A DNA stretch of 41,367 bases from Candidatus Bacteroides merdipullorum (GTDB lineage Bacteria > Bacteroidota > Bacteroidia > Bacteroidales > Bacteroidaceae), in contig DXCK01000118.1 of assembly GCA_019116045.1 (NCBI GenBank), positions 1-41,367 of the forward strand, given 5' to 3'. The position numbers and the translations under genes are program-made. Below are positions 38,630 to 41,367 of this stretch, one piece after another; position 1 is the stretch's first letter; every line of letters begins with the position of its first letter. The notes beneath the pieces were generated by a model. The model worked only from the letters and a program-made list of their open reading frames with translations. It searched no databases and was not told where the DNA came from.

Positions 38630-40255
38630 ATGGATAAGAAAAGATTCTCTCAAAGAATATTACTGGCTGGAGCAGCTTCGCTGATGCTTGCTGCGCAAAG
38701 CTGTACGGGCATGTATGAGGAGTGGAACACCAATCCTCATCAGGCTACGGAAGACATGATGGACAGGGATGATTTAAGTACCGGCTCATTCTTCGTGCAA
38801 ATGCTGAAGAATGTGTTTACCGTCGAACAATTATCGGCCGATGGAACGGGTATCGGTGCGGACACTTATCAGGTAGTAGATAACCTGACCGGACAATCGT
38901 TTGCCGGCTATACGGGTGCTTGCAATATCTGGTTTGGTAATTCCAACTTCTTGACTTACAACATGACGGTGGAATGGAGAGACGTGGCCTGGGAACGTGC
39001 TTTCGTGGGTGTGATGAGTCCTTGGAAAGAAATATATGACAAGGCTCGCGAAGAACGTCCACAAGTGGCTGCAGTGGCCACCATCGTGAAAATATTGGCT
39101 ATGTCTCGTGCTACGGATACTTATGGCCCGCTTCCTTATACACGTTTCGGAAACGGTGAGCTTTACAATGCTTACGATAGTCAGGAGGATATCTATAATT
39201 CTTTCTTCGATGAGTTGAATGAAGCTATCAGCGTATTGTACGATTTCTATACTAAAGATGCTTCGGCCTTGGTGCTCGAAGATTACGATTTCGTTTATCG
39301 GGGCAACGTGGCCAATTGGGTTAAATTTGCCAATACGTTGAAGTTGCGTTTGGCTATGCGTATCGTTTATGTCGACGAGGGCAAGGCTAAGCAAATGGCC
39401 GAGGAGGCTGTGGCTCATCCTTTGGGTGTGATGACCGCTTCGACTGATGTGGCCAGTTTGAAACATGATACTGATTTCAGTTATCGTCATCCTTTGTTCG
39501 TGATTGGGCCGGGTGAGTTTACCGATGCTCGTATGGGTGCAACCATGGATTCTTACATGAATGGTTACAACGACCCGCGCATCAGCAGTTATTTCCGTTT
39601 GTCCAGTGATGGGTATAGAGGAATCCGTACAGGCATTGATATGAATCGAGAAAGTTATGCCATGAGTTCCGATTTTTCGGATTTGGCTACCGGGAGTGAT
39701 GCCGAGCTGATTTGGATGAATCCTGCTGAAGCTTATTTCCTGCGCGCCGAAGGTGCTATCCGGGGTTGGGCAATGGATGGCACGGCTGAAGAGCTGTATG
39801 AACAAGGCGTACGCGTTTCATTCGAGTTGTTGGGTGCTTCGGGAGCAGACAATTATTTGGCAGACGATACCAGCACACCGGCTCCTTATACAGATCCTGT
39901 TAATTCTGGTAATAGCATTGGTGCAGGAAGTCCTTTGCTGGGCACCATTACTATCAAGTGGGATGAGGCTGCCGATTTTGAAGAGAAATTGGAACGTATC
40001 ATCACGCAGAAATGGATTGCCATCTATCCGGATGGACAGGAGGCCTGGTCGGAGTTCCGTCGCACGGCTTATCCCAAGATATTCCCCGTGGTAGTCAATA
40101 ATAGCGGAGGTCTGATTGATACGGAAACGCAAGTGTGCCGTGTTCCATTCCCTTCGACGGAGTATCGTGACAATGCGCAGAATGTGGCTGCTGCCGTTTC
40201 TCTCTTGGGAGGTGAGGACAATGGAGGTACGCCGCTCTGGTGGGATAAGAAATAA
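38630..40255 (+). CDS. SusD-like surface lipoprotein (SusD-like_2 type)
   Basis: The 541-residue lipoprotein (lipobox AQSC, C25) opens with TGMYEEWNTNPHQATEDMM, and carries MSRATDTYGPLPYTRFGNG and NPAEAYFLRAEGAIRGW. These fit the SusD/RagB superfamily branch with the NTNP start rather than the classic YLDKEP start of the PUL1 SusD. It is the glycan-capturing lid of the SusC above. Substrate is not evident from the protein itself. Confidence 0.9.
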   Translation: MDKKRFSQRILLAGAASLMLAAQSCTGMYEEWNTNPHQATEDMMDRDDLSTGSFFVQMLKNVFTVEQLSADGTGIGADTYQVVDNLTGQSFAGYTGACNIWFGNSNFLTYNMTVEWRDVAWERAFVGVMSPWKEIYDKAREERPQVAAVATIVKILAMSRATDTYGPLPYTRFGNGELYNAYDSQEDIYNSFFDELNEAISVLYDFYTKDASALVLEDYDFVYRGNVANWVKFANTLKLRLAMRIVYVDEGKAKQMAEEAVAHPLGVMTASTDVASLKHDTDFSYRHPLFVIGPGEFTDARMGATMDSYMNGYNDPRISSYFRLSSDGYRGIRTGIDMNRESYAMSSDFSDLATGSDAELIWMNPAEAYFLRAEGAIRGWAMDGTAEELYEQGVRVSFELLGASGADNYLADDTSTPAPYTDPVNSGNSIGAGSPLLGTITIKWDEAADFEEKLERIITQKWIAIYPDGQEAWSEFRRTAYPKIFPVVVNNSGGLIDTETQVCRVPFPSTEYRDNAQNVAAAVSLLGGEDNGGTPLWWDKK

Positions 40256-40294
40256 GTATCGTAATAGTAATGATAACAATAAGATAGATAAGAT

Positions 40295-41308
40295 ATGAAA
40301 CGAATGAATATAAAAGTCAATTTGCTGGCATTGCTTGCGTTTGGCTTGGCAGGTGGTGCAGTCACCTCTTGTACAGAGGTTGAGAATGAGGTGATTCAGA
40401 AACCTTATACATACAGTGACCAGTATTATGCCAATTTGCGTGCTTACAAGGCTTCTGATCATCAGGTGTCTTTCATGTGGTTTGCCGATTATAGTTCGAG
40501 CCATAGTGCGGGCATCCGTTTCGTTGGCCTGCCGGACAGTCTTGACATTTGTAGCTTGTGGGGTGGTATTCCTTCGGATGTGGAGGGGAAACCCTATACG
40601 TTCTACAATCCGATGGTGTATGAGGAAATGCGTTTCTGCCAGAAAGTGAAAGGCATGAAGATGACGTATGTCACTTTCCCCAGCATTGGGGTGCACCCTG
40701 AGTTCGTGGAAGGCGTGCCCGAAGAACAATGGATTCAAGCCTATGGCGACTCTTTGCTGAAGATTGTTTATGACAACGATTTGGACGGCTTGGATTTGGA
40801 TTATGAAATTGCAGGAGACTGGATGCATGGTTCTAACTTTGTTAGATTGATTGAATATCTTGGACAATATATTGGTCCGAAGGGAAGCGATCCTGATAAA
40901 TTGTTGATGGTCGATTTTTATGCTGATTATCCACTTTCAGGGACAGAACCTTATGTTAGCTATTTTGTGCGGCAAGCTTATACGCAAGGATTTTCAGAGC
41001 ATAATGCTCAATATTTACAGGGTTATTATAATTCGATCTCATGGACTGCTCCTAGTAAATTTATTGTAACAGAAAATATTGGAGACCACTGGCAGAATGG
41101 AGGATCGCCTTTCACAGAAGCAGATGGTAATCAATATAAAGAAAATGGTGAACGTTTGTATTCTTTGGAGGGAATGGCTCGTTGGAATCCAGTACAAGGA
41201 AAGAAAGGAGGATTTGGTGCTTTTTATGGTCATCGTGATTACAATAGTAATCCTCCTTATAAGCATTTTAGAAATGCTATTCAAGCTCAAAACCCTGCTG
41301 TAAAATAA
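40295..41308 (+). CDS. GH18-domain lipoprotein (endo-beta-N-acetylglucosaminidase-like)
   Basis: The 337-residue lipoprotein (lipobox TSC, C26) has the GH18 catalytic signature D164-x-x-D167-x-D169-x-E171 in LDGLDLDYEI, so the catalytic acid is present. The length fits the GH18 ENGase-type barrels of Bacteroides N-glycan loci. These cut the chitobiose core of N-glycans, but some SusCD-linked GH18 proteins only bind. It follows the SusD-like gene by 39 bp. Base composition drops within the gene from about 50% GC (40501-40800) to about 36% (40801-41340), counted by hand. Confidence 0.82.
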   Translation: MKRMNIKVNLLALLAFGLAGGAVTSCTEVENEVIQKPYTYSDQYYANLRAYKASDHQVSFMWFADYSSSHSAGIRFVGLPDSLDICSLWGGIPSDVEGKPYTFYNPMVYEEMRFCQKVKGMKMTYVTFPSIGVHPEFVEGVPEEQWIQAYGDSLLKIVYDNDLDGLDLDYEIAGDWMHGSNFVRLIEYLGQYIGPKGSDPDKLLMVDFYADYPLSGTEPYVSYFVRQAYTQGFSEHNAQYLQGYYNSISWTAPSKFIVTENIGDHWQNGGSPFTEADGNQYKENGERLYSLEGMARWNPVQGKKGGFGAFYGHRDYNSNPPYKHFRNAIQAQNPAVK

Positions 41309-41321
41309 AAGGATAATAACA

Positions 41322-41367
41322 ATGAAAGATTATATTAAATTATTAGTGGTTTTATGTCTTTTTGGAA
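41322..41367 (+). CDS. 5' end of a further PUL2 gene, cut by window end
   Basis: ATG at 41322 opens a frame reading MKDYIKLLVVLCLFG, a typical signal-peptide start, 13 bp after the GH18 stop. In related loci a DUF1735-type or other surface lipoprotein often follows, but the visible 15 codons do not identify it. Confidence 0.55.
   Translation, partial: MKDYIKLLVVLCLFG

Overview
The window comes from a Bacteroidales genome, most likely Bacteroidaceae (Bacteroides/Phocaeicola and relatives). The evidence is two SusC/SusD-type outer-membrane loci, a hybrid two-component regulator of the polysaccharide-utilisation type, many lipoprotein signals, promoter-like TAnnTTTG boxes, and an arginine gene order (argR, GNAT, argG, argC, argD) that I recall from Bacteroides. 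No rRNA, tRNA, CRISPR array or prophage was seen. Both window edges cut genes.

Layout. (1) 1-490: 3' end of an unrecognised + strand gene. (2) 563-4265, minus strand: an acyl-CoA ligase behind an XRE-cupin regulator, a small four-helix-bundle (S23) gene, and proC; then a divergent DUF6078-like gene (4372-4806). (3) 5039-10484, minus strand: arginine cluster argR - GNAT acyltransferase - argG - pspC-like - argC - S23 gene - argD. (4) 10754-24465, plus strand: polysaccharide-utilisation locus 1 (PUL1), with a GH78 alpha-L-rhamnosidase, SusC, SusD, a SusE/F-like surface lipoprotein, an unknown lipoprotein, GH43 and GH31, then a terminator and a 1328-residue hybrid sensor/AraC regulator (24752-28738). 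(5) 28903-33947: a nested inverted-repeat element, then a minus-strand housekeeping set sppA - lpxK - purine nucleoside phosphorylase - thiL. (6) 34096-41367: a second nested repeat element, a GntR/UTRA regulator divergent from PUL2 (SusC, SusD-like, GH18 domain protein, start of a further gene).

How the genes work together. In PUL1 the periplasmic sensor of the hybrid regulator probably detects an oligosaccharide and drives the SusC operon. SusC/D and the lipoproteins capture and import glycan, and GH43, GH31 and GH78 cut arabinose-, alpha-hexose/xylose- and rhamnose-type linkages. PUL2 is GntR-controlled, and its GH18 gene suggests a host-type N-glycan or chitooligosaccharide target. The arginine genes probably use N-succinyl or N-acetyl intermediates, with the GNAT protein as the candidate first enzyme.

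The most unusual material is intergenic. (a) Two related S23 ORFs each sit between inverted arms built from short degenerate repeats. The two arm families differ in sequence (GAAGAAT-type and TTAATGG-type), and ORF-less copies with matching arms occur elsewhere in the arginine region. This looks like a mobile or spreading element family with short non-autonomous derivatives. (b) At least five intergenic regions hold tandem arrays with unrelated sequences but one pitch of 22-23 bp. Several arrays have a 13-15 bp dyad in each unit, with paired compensatory changes. (c) Two Russian-doll inverted-repeat elements share an inner TGTCAT module inside different outer arms. (d) The GH18 gene changes base composition sharply part-way along.
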